Program-made: the position numbers and the translations under genes | Notes under the pieces: model-generated | What the model was told of the DNA's origin: nothing | The model's input: only the letters and a program-made list of their open reading frames with translations | Database searches by the model: none | Shown here: positions 35,121-47,163 of the stretch, piece by piece | Layout of the letters: every line of letters starts with the position of its first letter | Position numbering within the stretch: position 1 is the first letter of the stretch | Assembly (NCBI GenBank): GCA_007570785.1 | Contig: ML661885.1 | Location: 35,078,696 to 35,142,695, forward strand | Source of the DNA: Antilocapra americana | Lineage: Eukaryota; Chordata; Mammalia; Artiodactyla; Antilocapridae | DNA: 64,000 bases | Direction: 5' to 3'

Positions 35121-35348
35121 TTATTATGGATGTGTTAGTTGCTTAGTCATGTCCAACTCTTTGCAACCCCATGAATTTTAGCCCACCAGGTTCCTTTGTC
35201 CATGGGATTCTCCAGGCACCAACACTGGAGTGGGTTGTTATTCCCTTCCTCAGGGGACCTTTCCTACCCAAGGATCAAAGTCAGGTCTCCCACATGGCAG
35301 GCAGATTCTTTACCATCTGAGCTACCAAGGAAGCCCATATATTACTAT
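35118..35348 (-). mobile_element. Bov-tA SINE with target-site duplication
   Basis: A reverse-orientation full-length SINE flanked by ATATTATTAT (35118-35127) and ATATTACTAT (35339-35348). Confidence 0.92.
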
Positions 35349-35967
35349 ATCTCAATCTTAAAAAGTGTTTTTATAAGTGAATTTCAATATAATAGGCTTG
35401 GTTTATAATTCTCACCAAACTACTGAAGGGGACCATAGAAACAATGAATAATACCTACAGCAACATCTCAGCTTAGACTGAATTCTTTTGTCTAGGGAAA
35501 AATTCTTTTTCCTTTAACTGTCCTCAAAAGAACTCTTCTCTCTTCTACCTTACACAGCATAATCTCTTCAAGTTTAGGATTCTAAAAAAGATGGAAAAGA
35601 CTTTCAGCAACTTTTGCTTTTGCACTGCAAAATTCTCTACGACAGGGAAACTAGGGAGCTGGATAACAGTATAGAAATTGGGGGGAGGCTTCCAGGGGAA
35701 TAAACCTTAAGATAAAATCTCTAATAATTATCCCATCACATTCTATCGAAATGAATTACCTGCCTCTCCTTCTCTTTCTATATTTATAAAGTGTTTTTCT
35801 TCATTCGAAACTAGTGCAAGTTCTATCTCTTTTCTGAAACTTTTAATAGTTGCCTGATTTCAAGAAGTTTTAGTGTAGCTCTCCATAACCCGAATTTAAC
35901 ATGTATTATTATATATTTATAACTTGAGCTTGATAATAGATCTATCCAAATGTTGCTCTGAGGATAA
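35349..35967. other. Unique intronic sequence
   Basis: Nothing recognised. Confidence 0.4.
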
Positions 35968-36022
35968 TATAGACAATATCTATATCTATATATCTATCTA
36001 TCTATATATATATATATATAAC
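35968..36022. repeat. TATC/TA microsatellite
   Basis: TATC-type repeats grade into about nine TA units. Confidence 0.85.
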
Positions 36023-36144
36023 CATTACCTGTATTCATTTAGTCAGTTATGGAATCACAAGTATTATTGAGGAATAGTGTGCAAGGAAATTGCCTTTCTG
36101 CTGCAGCTCATCACTGTGAGTAGCCACTGTGAATAGCCACTCAT

Positions 36145-36310
36145 ATCAGGTGCTATTCTAAGCGCCAGGAATAAAGTGATGATCAAGGCAGACAAGCTCT
36201 GCACTCTCAGAGAACTTTAATTCTATTGGGGAGCGTAAGTGATACATAAAATCGTTAAAGAAGAGGAAACACCCAAAAGTGTTAGAGAATTAAAAGAGGA
36301 ATGGGACACC
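36145..36310. repeat. Ancient mammal-wide repeat, family unresolved
   Basis: GGTGCTATTCTAAGCGCCAG, then CTCTCAGAGAACTTTAATTC, resembles the repeat type at 17128-17470. Name uncertain. Confidence 0.4.
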
Positions 36311-36334
36311 ACACAGGGTTTCGAGAACTTTAAC

Positions 36335-36500
36335 ATGCATAAGATTTGCACATTTCCAGCAGCACTGGTGTCCCCCGGGAGCTTGTAACAAATGCAGTCT
36401 CAACGCCCGTCCTAGACAGAGTCAACCAGACTTGACATCTTAATAAGATCACACACGATGTGCGTGTCTGTTGAGGTCTGAGAAGCACTGATATGTGACT
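36335..36500. repeat. MER5A-type hAT-Charlie MITE
   Basis: AACATGCATAAGATTTGC through CCGGGAGCTTGTAACAAATG to GTCTGAGAAGCACTGA matches the MER5A layout. The copy near 34412 lies in the opposite orientation, but the element is nearly palindromic at its ends. Confidence 0.65.
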
Positions 36501-36984
36501 GCATATCAACACACAGTAGGTGTTCATCATTCATACATTTCATGATAATGAATATCCATTAAATTAACTGGCACGCTATAGTTTCTGGCTGATAAATCAG
36601 CGTATTAACTAAAAGTGAAGAGAATCATGGTTTACATATTTCAAGTATTTCAAAAAAATACTTCAATATTTCAAGAAAATTATTTTCAGGGCTCATTTTG
36701 TGCCTCACAGTGCACACCTACTATGTGCACAGAATGGTCATCAAACACAATGTTTCTTTCCAGTGGGGAAAAGTCATTGTTTTTAGTGAGACCAAGGACA
36801 ATGCATTCAGCTTGAAGTTTCCCTAACTGCTGGGGGTGGGGGCTGGGAAGCAGGAGGGAGGCAGTAATAAAATCCTAACGCTGTACAAATCTGATGCTTT
36901 AGAACCCTCAGCTTCTAGATGGCCTCTGAGCACCCAGTAGGAAAAAGGCTGTAGAAAAAGGCAGATGGGGAAGGGTCCTCTGCT
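36501..36984. other. Unique intronic sequence, one G-rich tract
   Basis: The tract at 36830-36860 has several G runs but one loop longer than usual for a quadruplex. No gene. Confidence 0.4.
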
Positions 36985-37250
36985 CATGCTATTTATGAAC
37001 CATGATCTGCAGCAAATCCCTTACTTCTGTCCTTAGTTGCCCCATCTGTGGTGGGTTAGTTGATCAGTCGTATCCGACTCTTTGCGACCGCATGGACTGT
37101 AGCCTGCCAGGCTTCTCTGTCCATGGGATTTTCTAGGCAAGAATACTGGAGTGGGTTGCCATTTCCTTCTCCATGCTCCATTAGTAAAATGGGACTAATG
37201 ATAATAACCAATCAATGCTTACCAATTTTTCAGAGATCTTAACTCTTTCA
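36985..37250 (+). repeat. MIR SINE interrupted by a Bov-tA fragment
   Basis: AGTTGCCCCATCTGT before, and GTAAAATGGGACTAATG after, the SINE are the two halves of one MIR. It is arranged against an antisense MIR immediately downstream. Confidence 0.7.
37048..37176 (-). mobile_element. Bov-tA SINE fragment nested in MIR
   Basis: A reverse-orientation BovA body without the tRNA-like head. Confidence 0.85.
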
Positions 37251-37254
37251 ACAT

Positions 37255-37440
37255 TTTCTGACTTATTTCTCATAATAAGTATTTCAGGTATGACCACGCC
37301 CTTTCTAGAGATGAGAAACTGAGGCTCAGAGTGGCTGAGTGTCTCAGTCCAGATCCCATGAACACCACGCAGAGGAGCTGGAGTCTGACACCAGGTACAG
37401 AGCGCAGACTTCAAAAAGCGTGTTCTTATCTTTAGCTCAG
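37255..37440 (-). repeat. MIR SINE
   Basis: GAGATGAGAAACTGAGGCTC and AGAGGAGCTGGAGTCTGACA are antisense MIR landmarks. It forms an inverted pair with the MIR just upstream. Confidence 0.75.
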
Positions 37441-38834
37441 ACTGCCTCGTCAGAGCTGGTTTTGGTAATGCAACGCTACACTGACCTTTATTCCTATTCT
37501 CGTTTGTCTTTCAAGCTCCTCTCCTAAAATGATTACAAATAGTAACATAGGAGGAGAAACAAACAGTCTCGGCATTCCATCAGCAGACGCCAAGTCCCCA
37601 GAAAAATAAGTACAAGTCAGGAAGACAGAGACATTCCTGAAGGGAGAACAGCAGAGCTGAGGGCAGAGTCTCCGGATACCTGAATACAGTGATAACAAGG
37701 AGTGTAAAATGGGCAGAGGAGAAAGAGTGAGAGGAGATGACAGAAGAGCTCCCTGGGGGAGAAATTCAGAAGGGGCACCCAGGTGGTGTGGACGCAATCA
37801 GCGCGCCTCTGAACCTGAAGGAGGCAGTATGCTGCAAAGAAATGTGTCCAGCTTGACAGATCTGCAGGCTTTTCCTTAATCTGTAATGTAGAAGCAACAT
37901 AGTATGACCTTAAAGCTCCTCACTGATCACACATGTATCTATAGCTACCGCATGCAATGATGCAGAACAATTTATAATGCATTTTAGAAAGATTTCCTTT
38001 TAATTAGTTTAATGTAAAAAATAACTTGGCCCAAAGGCCCACTCTAGCTCCTTTAGTATATGTAACTATATCTTTACAGAAGGTAGGAAAAATGTATGAG
38101 GCATTCAAAAAATTATTTTTAAAAGCTCTTGTCTCTATCCTCCAGGTGTTCAGAAACCTAGACTCCACTGTTTAGGTGTCTGGACTGGTTTTGCTAAAGC
38201 AATGACAATAGAATTTTATTAAATCACTGACAACACGGATTGCTAAACATTAATTATAATATTACAATATACAATACATGAGGGGTTAACTAGCCTGGCA
38301 GCTTACAGGTCTGCTGAGGCCGTGCTTCCTTTCCCCAAAGACCTAGCTTTTTACAACCAGCCTAAATACCTGTGGATGGCAACTTAAAACGTATGAAACC
38401 ATCTGGAAGATGGTGAGTGCAAACTGATGTATGGCTGCCAGTTCCCAAAGCCCAGGGAGGGACAGTAAACATTAGGATTTCCTTTTACCTACATCACTGC
38501 ACAGGTGACCTTCAAGTACCTTCTTCTTGGTACACCTGCAAAGGAGCTCCAGGGAACCAGAAGAGCAGGTACTACTAGGTTTTGAGGGCAGCTGTGATTG
38601 ATACAGTGGACACATGGAGAACCGAGTCTCATTCTTTCTTCCCATTTTGCTTTAGATTCTCCGAGGCCTTCAGACACAACACACACTTTATCAGAAGCCT
38701 CAGCTTTCTTCCTTAGGTTTTATTCTGAGGGCTTTCTGAGCTAACTCTATCAAGAGACAGATCAAAGATTTTGGAGAGGAGGAATTCATGAGTCAGTAGC
38801 ACAGAACACTTGCTGAATGCATATGGAATAACAG
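37441..38834. other. Unique intronic sequence
   Basis: No repeat family or exon is recognised. A 115-codon minus frame at 37450-37797 has no domain I can name. Confidence 0.4.
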
Positions 38835-39128
38835 GCAGTGAAAATTGCCCAGTCGTGTCCAACTCTTTGCGATCCCATGGCCTATACAGTCCATGGAATT
38901 CTCCAGGCCAGAATACTGGAGTGGGTAGCCAGTCTTTCCCTTCTCCAGGGTATCTTCCCAACCCAGGGATCGAACTCAGGTCTCCCACATTGCGAGCAGA
39001 TGCTTTACCAGCTGAGCCACACAGGAAGCCAAAGAACACTGGAGTGGATCTTTTCCACCCAGGAATTGAACAGGGGTCTTCTGAACTGCAGGCAGATTCT
39101 TTACCAGCTGAGCCACAAGGGAAGCCCA
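38835..39128 (-). mobile_element. Bov-tA SINE with a duplicated tRNA-like head
   Basis: A GACTATACAGT-type SINE fills 38835-39030. A second partial head unit follows (39031-39128) and repeats CAGATTCTTTACCAGCTGAG and the closing GGGAAGCCC. The result is a head-to-head-extended SINE, either from a nested insertion or from unequal copying. The 170-codon plus frame over it is a shadow. Confidence 0.85.
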
Positions 39129-39924
39129 GAGGAAACAGCTGAACAGGCAGAGGAAAGAGCTAAACAAGTAAGTGCCTTATCACGTTCAAATTGTGCCCTC
39201 AAATACCTCAGCGGCCACAGCAAAATCACAGAAGGAAGGGGAAATGAGGAGGAAGGATTTAATATTTTCAAGGAAAACACAATGACAACTGTGTACCCTG
39301 ATGGGACTCAAGATGAAGGAAAAAACAGGATATTGGCTCCAGATATTTAAGGTGCATACAAAGGAACGATTTAAATGAGCCCAGATTCCTGCAACTTCCC
39401 ATACAGACCAGCTCTAAACTCACTTCAAATGTATGTGTTTTCTTTAATTAACAATAATCTTTCAATGTTCTGACTACCTTGTTTTTTTGTTGCAAAACCC
39501 CTACATATCCTAGTTTTTCTCCCTTACTTCTTTGGAAGTCTCTCAAAGCTATCTGAGAGCTTGTCTCCTGGACTTAAGTCCTCAGTATGTCCCCAAAGTA
39601 AAATATCATTTTCAACTTTAAGGTTGTGCATCTTTTTTCAGTTGACACAAATGGCTACTTTTCCACTGCTTCAACTTAATTACTAAACAAAATTTTAGGT
39701 ATTTATTTCAGTCTGGGGCATCATGAAAAAATCCTGAGATTGGTGAACCAGGAAGTTTGAAAATCTATGTCTCATGAAATATAACCAGATGGTTTTAAAC
39801 CACTTTTCACTTTTTAAATCTGCATTTCCATTGTTAAATCCAGAGGAAACAAAATAAGGATGACCACATAGACACCTCAGGATGCGCTATTCATTTTTCT
39901 AAATATTCACTCAAACCATGTCAA
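39129..39924. other. Unique intronic sequence
   Basis: Nothing recognised. Confidence 0.4.
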
Positions 39925-40080
39925 TCTAGCTGTGTCCGGCTCAGCTCATTTTCCAAACAAGGAATGAACAGAAGATACTGACTCACTTGCTCAAGGTTAC
40001 CCACATTCAGAGCAGGCAGCAGGTGTGCCTGTGGGACTGGCACTCGTCACCAACACACTGCTGCTCCCCGCAGGCTGGGA
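39925..40080 (-). repeat. MIR SINE fragment
   Basis: Antisense MIR: CACTTGCTCAAGGTTACCC, then GCAGCAGGTGTGCCTG. Diverged. Confidence 0.5.
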
Positions 40081-40345
40081 ACGTAACAACAGCGTGACAC
40101 GGAATTCTGCAAGCCTCTCTGCTGTCTTCCACAGACTTGAAAACTGGAAATTTCACACTGCTGATATTTTCACACTTCTAAAATGTCACAGATTTCAAAG
40201 GAGCTTTTGGGGAGGGGCTGGGAAGAAGAGATACAGCATCGCATTAACTATATGCATTGGTTACAATATATAGTCTATTTAGATTAGTTAAATGTGAAAA
40301 AAAAGTGCCTGAGGGTCAAGGAAAAACAGTGTACTCACACTGCTG

Positions 40346-40376
40346 TATGTGTGTGTGTGTCTGTCTGTCTGTCTGC
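40346..40376. repeat. TG/TCTG compound microsatellite
   Basis: A (TG)n run joined to (TCTG)n. Confidence 0.85.
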
Positions 40377-40415
40377 AATGACTGTCTATACACACGCATT
40401 GATTTCTGTTCTCTT

Positions 40416-40626
40416 AACCAAAAGACCCTGATGCTGGGAAGGCTTGGGGGCAGGGGGAGAACAGGACGGCAGAGGATGAGATGGCTGGATGGCATCACCA
40501 CCTCGACGGACGAGGGTCTGGGTGGACTCCGGGAGTTGGTGATGGACAGGGAAGCCTGGGTGCTGCAATTCATGGGGTCACAAAGAGTCGGACACGACTG
40601 AGGGACTGAACTGAACTGAACCAAAA
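40416..40626 (+). mobile_element. BovB LINE 3' tail with target-site duplication
   Basis: About 195 bp of sense BovB 3' end (40424-40618) flanked by AACCAAAA (40416-40423 and 40619-40626). It ends in the ACTGAACTGAACTGA tail. It has no coding function. Confidence 0.93.
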
Positions 40627-41004
40627 TACCAACTAAGAAATGAAGAGAAAACCCATAAAAGATAGCAGAGATAAACTGGGGCCAGGAAGGAAAACAAAGG
40701 AAGGAAAATCAAGGCCAGCTATTTAGGCAAAATTGGGTTTAAAAGGATAATTCCGCCTAAGGGTATGAAGCCAGAGCACGTCTGCTGGCATTGTATTTAG
40801 AATCTGTAGAACTAAAGATGCTTATATTTTGAGCACAGACTCCAGGAGAGTGGATCTGAAAGGAAGGGAGAGAAACATGAATGATAACCTCAGACTAAGA
40901 CATAACCAGCCAGTATAAAGACAAAGAGGACACCCAGGATACTAGAAGGGACTGGGGGCCATCATTTGTTTAATAATAAACACCATCATATTAAGCACGC
41001 ATTC
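40627..41004. other. Unique intronic sequence
   Basis: Nothing recognised. Confidence 0.4.
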
Positions 41005-41365
41005 TTCAAGTTGGCATACAAAGCCCTCCATGATGCCATATGGAATTGGCTTCTCCAACTACTCCAACACCGGGGCTAAACTCACCAAAACCGACTCAGG
41101 CTTCCCCGTGCCTCTTCAAGCCAAGGTGACAGACGACTTCCTCTCAGGCAGAAAGGCTGCTCCAGAGAGCCTCCCACTTACATTTCCATCTTCATTCTTT
41201 CTAACAGTCCCTCCAGGCTCACCCTAGGGAGGAGCATGCTTTCTAAAGGCTGCTTCCTCCTACCATACCTAAGATAGGCTTTGTTTAACCTCTCCACCTC
41301 ACAGCATTTTAAATCTTCCTCAGGGCATTGAGCATATTCTCCTCTACTGTTTTGGTGGTTTACAA
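41005..41365 (+). repeat. Possible L2 relic
   Basis: CATACAAAGCCCTCCATGATG and later C/T-rich text look like decayed sense L2, but no diagnostic 3' terminus is visible. Confidence 0.35.
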
Positions 41366-43391
41366 GTATTTTAAGTCAGGTAATACAGTGTTTAAGTGAA
41401 AATAAATAAAATGTGTCAAAGTGGAACGCTGCTGATTGGTAGTGAAGAAGAAGGCTGGTGAAAGGGAAATGTATTACTTTTTATGGATCTTCAGTTCAAT
41501 GAAAAATATCTTGCACACAATAGTATGCAGGAATGAAAACAGGGCTACTGGTAGGGGGATCACACCTCCCGTTCACCTGGAACAGTCTAGGTTGAGCCAG
41601 CTGTCCTAGCATAATTATTAATGGTGTCCTTATTCTCTCTCAAGTGTTTCAATTTGCACACAAATTATATGGTCACTTTAGCTATCCAAGGAAAAAAAAA
41701 AAAACTGCTAGGTGAGAATGATATGTTGCAGGAAAGGTAAAATTAGTTCCTCCAAATCATAGAGCACAGAAGGATCTTCATACATATTCCTAAATCAACA
41801 AGAGGCAAGCATCTTTCATAAAACCAAATATCTTAAGTACAGAAGACAGTTTGATGAAACACATTTTATCATTAATAATTAGAATATTTTTGAAATTATT
41901 ACTCTGTCATAACAACTCTCCTGATGTCTCCAAGTAATATTTTGTGTTGTCTACATCATCACTGGTTTATTTAATATTCCAAACTATCAATACTCAATAC
42001 TCATCCTCAAATGTAAAAACCAAGCAATCAAGAAATAGTCACCTAGTGTCAACTGTGCATAACAGAGTGAATAATAGGAAATAATATGTCAGATGCACTG
42101 ACATAAAACGTGCACACTAATTGCACATAGCCTTAGTTATGAGAGGAAATCTATCTCCTGTGAAAATTTATGATGATGAATTTTTTTCTGGCAGTTTCCC
42201 AAAGTCACCCAGTGATGGTCCTGCACTGGGGTGGGGTCCTCCAGGGCTCTTCTGGACCCTCCATCCTGACTCCAAGTCACTCAGAGCACTAGAGGAACCT
42301 GAATTAATATGCAGAAAGGTCTCATAGTATTTGAGATATTGATTCAATATAATCCAAAACTGCTGCTTACTTGAACTTCAACAACTTTTAGGTTAAAAGC
42401 TATGTTGACATTGAAAATTTTATTATATAGTAATTATAATTTATTGTAGTATAATATCTATCTGGTCATTTCAACAAGAAATTATGCATATGATTTCAAA
42501 AACGTCTCAATATAAATAAAACAGGCTTATTTCCTATAAGTCCAGGAAATCAATATATAAACCTTCATTTTATCATATACGTAACCAAAAATGGAGAACT
42601 ACTTCACTGTTCCACTATTTTTTGAAAAAAAGCACAAAACTATCAGTATTTTTCTCTAATTCATTCTGTATAATTAAAAAAATTTAGAAAAGACAGGCAA
42701 GATTTGAGAATTTTTTTTAATCAAGATCGAGTTCCTTAATATATCATAATTTTTGATATAGTTGGCTCAGAAATCCAGGTCATATCTGAGATAATGTACA
42801 CATGCAAGCTTTGTTTGAAGAAAACCAATGTGAAGCATGGAGTGAGGCTCCAGTGACATTAGCTAAACACAGAACATGAATGTGGAGGCAGTTAGAGAAT
42901 TATGAGAAGACACTTGAAACATGTAAAATATGTGTTAGACTACGAAACAGGTGGACAGTTTTCTTTTACTTGATTAATTTATTCAAAGGCCATTTACTGA
43001 ATGAACTAAAAAACATTAATGAGTTGAGCACTTATGTGGGGCCCCATCTCAGAACATATAATACAAACATACAAAACAATCTGAATGAGACATGGCGGAT
43101 CTGCTAAACAGGCTAACAGATGTAGAGGGAGGTAAGGAAACAGCCAATTAACATGGTATTGATGATCATGATGACAATATTGTTATCAGAAATCGCTACA
43201 ATGTGTTGAATGTGTTCCATAACCTATGCAATATGTTAAGCAAGAGAGGAACTCATTTACAGACAAGAGACTCATAATAGAGGTTCAGTACAGATACACC
43301 ATCATTCAGATGGAATCTGATAAAGCAAGAATTACAATTCTATGCTCTCAGCAACTGTGGAGGTCGATTATGAAGGTGAGGAAAAGGATAA
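41366..43391. other. Unique AT-rich intronic sequence
   Basis: Repeat-poor; a poly(A) tract at about 41691-41704. No exon is seen. Confidence 0.45.
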
Positions 43392-43742
43392 AAGGAGTGT
43401 AGTAGGCAGAACATGGCCCCAAAAGACGTTCAAATCCTCACCTCTTAAAACAGTAAATAGACTACCTTGAACGGCAAAAGGGACTTTGCAGATGTGGTTA
43501 GGTATCTTCAGATGGGGGAAATTATGCTGGATCTAAGTGGGCCCACCCAATGTAATGGAAAGCGTCCTTAAAAATGGAAGAGGCAGACAGATGAGGATAG
43601 TCTGGTGGAGACATGACCACAGTGGAACAGGAGTAAATGACCAATGGGGAAGAGAAATTGGTGGGTTTGAACATGAGGAAAGAGAACGTGAACCAAAATG
43701 ACTGGCATCTGGACATGAAAACGCAAGGAAATAGATTCTCTC

Positions 43743-44606
43743 CTAGTGTAAACAAGCAGGACCCCACGGGGCCTTCCCTGCCTCCTGCTTGTAGGAAAGT
43801 TGCATTCTCCTAGGTGTCCTCTGGGGCTTCCCGGTGGCACAGCTGGTAAAGAATCTGCCAGTCAAAGCAGGAGACACAAGAGGCCACTGTTCAATCCCCG
43901 GGTCAGAAAGATCCCCTGGAGTAGGAAAAGGCAACCCACTCCAGTATTCTTGCCTGAAAAATCCCATGGACAGAGGAGTCTGGTGGGCTACAGTTCATGG
44001 AGCTGCAAAGAGTTGGACAGGATTGAGCACACACACATAGGCATCCCCTGAGTCACAGAAGCCTGGCTCAAGAATTGACAATTGAAAGGATGCAAACATG
44101 TAGCAGCAAAAGCAGCAGTTGAGCCAGGAGAGTTGGTAACAATTTAAACAGTAAATCAGCCATATGGCAGCCACAAAATCTTCAGTTCCTTCCTGAAGTA
44201 CCTAGATAACAGTATCTGACACACAATTCCTGAGTTGTTTGACATATACTAAAACCTCCACCAAAAGGAAGAGGTGAACGACTTGATGACCATGAGCACT
44301 TCACCCAGATTACTGGAGCCTGAGGACTGATAATGTTAACCCCTGCGACACTACCTTGTTACCTCGCCATCAACCAATCAGAGGTTGATCACACATCTTG
44401 GATGCCCCCCACCCCTTACTCTGCGTTTAAAAATGTTTTGCTGAATCCCATCAGGGAGTTAAGGAGTTCTGAGCCCTAAAGGTCCTAACCGCCTTGCCTG
44501 GTGCCCTGCAGAAGTGTTGCTCTTTCCTTCAACACAACCCAGTATCAGCAGACTGGCTTTACTGCACTAAGGGCAAGGGCACCAAAGTTTGGTTCAGTAA
44601 CACTGG
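43743..44606 (+). mobile_element. Solo LTR of an endogenous retrovirus (class I-like)
   Basis: The insert begins TGTAAACAAG and ends GGTTCAGTAACA, giving the TG...CA ends of an LTR, with CTAG and CTGG as a decayed 4-bp target duplication. A TTTAAAA box at about 44430 and a C/T-rich R/U5-like end are visible. A poly(A) signal is not intact. No viral genes accompany it, so it is the product of LTR-LTR recombination. The family name is not assigned. Confidence 0.7.
43811..44050 (+). mobile_element. Bov-tA SINE nested in the solo LTR
   Basis: A sense SINE (43824-44037) flanked by TAGGTGTCCTCTG and TAGGCATCCCCTG, a decayed 13-bp duplication of the LTR. It is therefore younger than the LTR. Confidence 0.9.
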
Positions 44607-44742
44607 GGACCCCAGAAAGGAAAGCACCTCTGCTCACATCTTGATTTTAAGCCAGGAAGCATAAGATGACAAATTCATGCTGTCTCAAACCACTAAATAT
44701 GTGACCATTTGTCACAGCAGCAACAGAAATCGAATACAAGGG

Positions 44743-45737
44743 GCAAGATTAGAACCAGATGGACAAGAGTTATACTACTATAAATCAGAATCAAAATGTT
44801 AAGAGCTCAAATTACAGTAGGAATGGAAGAAAGGGGAATAACATAGAGACCAACTGGATCTGACGGGAAGAAATAAGAAGGGGAACGAACAATGACTAGG
44901 TCTAGGTCTTGGGAAAATAAGTGGTTCCGTCCCCTGAGATGTGGTGGAGCCTGCTGCTACAGCGGGAGCAATCTGAGCAGGGATTATGGAGAGGAGAGCG
45001 AGAAGGGGAGATGGCTAGGCTAGTGGTGTGTATACTGTGTCAAAATGGAAACTTGCAGCAGGCGGCGGACTCTGTCTCTGCGGTGTCCCTAAGACTGTAC
45101 TTCTGCATTCATTCTCTTGAGACTCTAACCATGTATTCTCAATGATGATTAAGTACAATGAAGGTCTTTTCTCCCCCTCAAGGGCCCTCTCGTTATCCTC
45201 CAAACTGACAGTGGCTGTTCCCCTCCCTGCCTCTCCATTTTCTTCTGGAAAATGACTGACACTCCTTCCCTCACTCCCTTATCCCTTGCATGGGCTCTTG
45301 TCCTCTGGCTGACCAGAACACTCCATGCCAGTCAGAGGACCCAAGGGCGCCACGCTCTTGCGGCTTCTCCCTCACTCCCTGTGGAAGGAAGCACACAGAG
45401 CACCCCCTCAGTAAGCCCACTCAATCCCCTTCGCAGCACAGGAACGCAGGGCCCTTCTTGCTCTTATTTGCATGTTCAGCAAGAGATGCTGTGTAAACAG
45501 AAATGCTCACAGTCCTCCAACTGTTAAAAGATCTGTCGCTTCATTTGACTACAGGGCACCACTCACCACTTTGGAAACTAGATTTCAGTTACTGTGGCAG
45601 CTAAAGTCAGTGCTTAGGGAAGGACACACGCTCTACTGTAATAACTCCAGGAGGAAGAAAATGCTACAGGAAACTACTTGTGAACAAAGCCACTGGGCAA
45701 GACAAGGCGACCTTCTGACTGCTAGATTTTACTGAGG
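44743..45737. other. Unassigned, slightly GC-richer sequence
   Basis: Frames at 44921-45145 and 45252-45735 (plus) have no known domain or splice support. CpG content is too low for an island. Confidence 0.4.
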
Positions 45738-46270
45738 TATATATTGAAGATGTACCATTTGAGTGTTTATATTCATATACATTGTAAAAAGATCACCAAA
45801 AACAAGCTAATTAACCCATCATTTTACTTACTCCTCTTTTCTTTTTTCCTTTCCTTTCCCTTCCTTGCCCTCCCTTCCTCCTTCCATTTCTTCTTTCCTT
45901 TCTTAAGATTTACCCTATCAGCAAATTTCAAGTATACAGTTCAGTACTGTTAACTCTAGTCTCCATGCTGTATATTAAATCTCTAGAACTTATTTATCAT
46001 GAAGAACTTTGTGCACTTTTGACCAACCTCTCCCCATATCTCCCTCCCTCCAACCCTAGTAACCATCATTCTACTCTCTGCTTCTCTGAGGTTGTACTAG
46101 TTTAGATTCTGCAAGGAACAGAAGTAAGTGAGATCACACAGTATTTGTTTTACGTGTATGGCTTATTTCACTTAGCATAATGTCCTCCTCCTCCATCCAT
46201 GCTGTCACAAATGGTAGGATTTCCTTGTTTTTAAAGCACAAATAACATTACACACACACACACACGAATA
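45738..46270 (-). repeat. Old L1M 3' end with a CT-rich tract
   Basis: Antisense L1M 3' UTR: CTCCATGCTGTATATTAAATC, TTTTGACCAACCTCTCCCC, TCATTCTACTCTCTGCTTC. A CT-rich low-complexity run lies at 45829-45906 and an ACACAC run at 46251-46266. Confidence 0.75.
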
Positions 46271-46885
46271 CCACATGGTTAATAAGTATATTTAGATTTA
46301 AATTTCATAGGTAACGTAAGAAACCTGAGAATCTATCCAAGAATATGCTATGTTAGGAAGGACAGGTAAACAAAGAAGAATGACTTGAAATAATCTTAAA
46401 AAATAGCATTGCCTATTATCTATATATAAAGTACATTTATAATTTTATAAAGATTATTTACCCACATTGACTTTTGGACAGAGTCTACCATTAAATTAAT
46501 GATTTTATTTAATATATTTAGATTACTTAGAAAAAGGAATTAGACTCTATCAATAGCATTAACAAATGGAAGTAAAATTTTGAGTGACTGAAGAAAAAAT
46601 TCCTGACTTCAAATTCAGTTAGTCAGGCAATGTTTTTGAACCAAAGCATTCAGTTTATGAGCCAGGAGGTGTTTTGCATTCTTCCATCAAGATCAAGCAT
46701 TTTCCTTCATAAAACAATGCTGATAACTTTCAATACGATGGAAATCCAGTTATTTGGGCAAATCTTTGCCAAAAATGAACAAGCAGACTAAAATGATATT
46801 TAAATCAATAAATTAGTATATTTTAATGATGAATTAATTGATAATGAAAAAACTGAAAGTTCATGCTTTTAAAATTTGTCACACT
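46271..46885. other. Unique AT-rich intronic sequence
   Basis: Nothing recognised. Confidence 0.4.
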
Positions 46886-47163
46886 TTTTATTTTATTCTT
46901 TTTTAAATGTAGTTTTAGTTGGAGGACAACCGCTTTACCGTGTTGTGTTGGTTTCTGCTGTACAATGGTGTGAATCAGCCACAGTCATACATACGTCCCT
47001 GCCCCCGTGAACCTCTCCCCTCCTCCCCATCCCATCCCCCCGCTTTAAGTAGTCACAATGCACTGGGCGGAGCTCCTTGTGCTATAGCAACTTCCCACTA
47101 GCTGTCTATTTTATATATGGTAATGTATACGATTCAATGCTACTCTCGATTCATCCCACTCTC
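46886..47163 (-). mobile_element. Artiodactyl L1 3' UTR (antisense)
   Basis: GTTTTAGTTGGAGGACAACC, TGTTGTGTTGGTTTCTGCTG and AGCAACTTCCCACTAGCTG are the antisense 3' UTR of the ruminant L1. It directly abuts an older L1M in the same orientation. Confidence 0.85.

Larger units (their letters stand above)
43392..44742 (-). repeat. Ancient LTR-like relic split by a younger solo LTR
   Basis: Two halves of one old element: 43392-43746 (with AAGGGACTTTGCAGATGTG at 43479-43497) and 44607-44742 (CCAGAAAGGAAAGCACC through CACAGCAGCAACAGAAATCG). They read continuously once the 856-bp insert is removed. It is the same family type as 8621-9252. Confidence 0.55.

Noticed and set aside
38838..39350. A 170-codon open frame
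   Set aside because: More than half lies in antisense Bov-tA sequence, and the rest has no domain or splice support.
43743..44606. A provirus with coding genes
   Set aside because: Only one LTR is present and no gag, pol or env-like frame accompanies it.
45252..45735. Overlapping frames in a slightly GC-richer stretch as a possible alternative first exon
   Set aside because: CpG content is low, frames are short and no promoter or donor could be defended.
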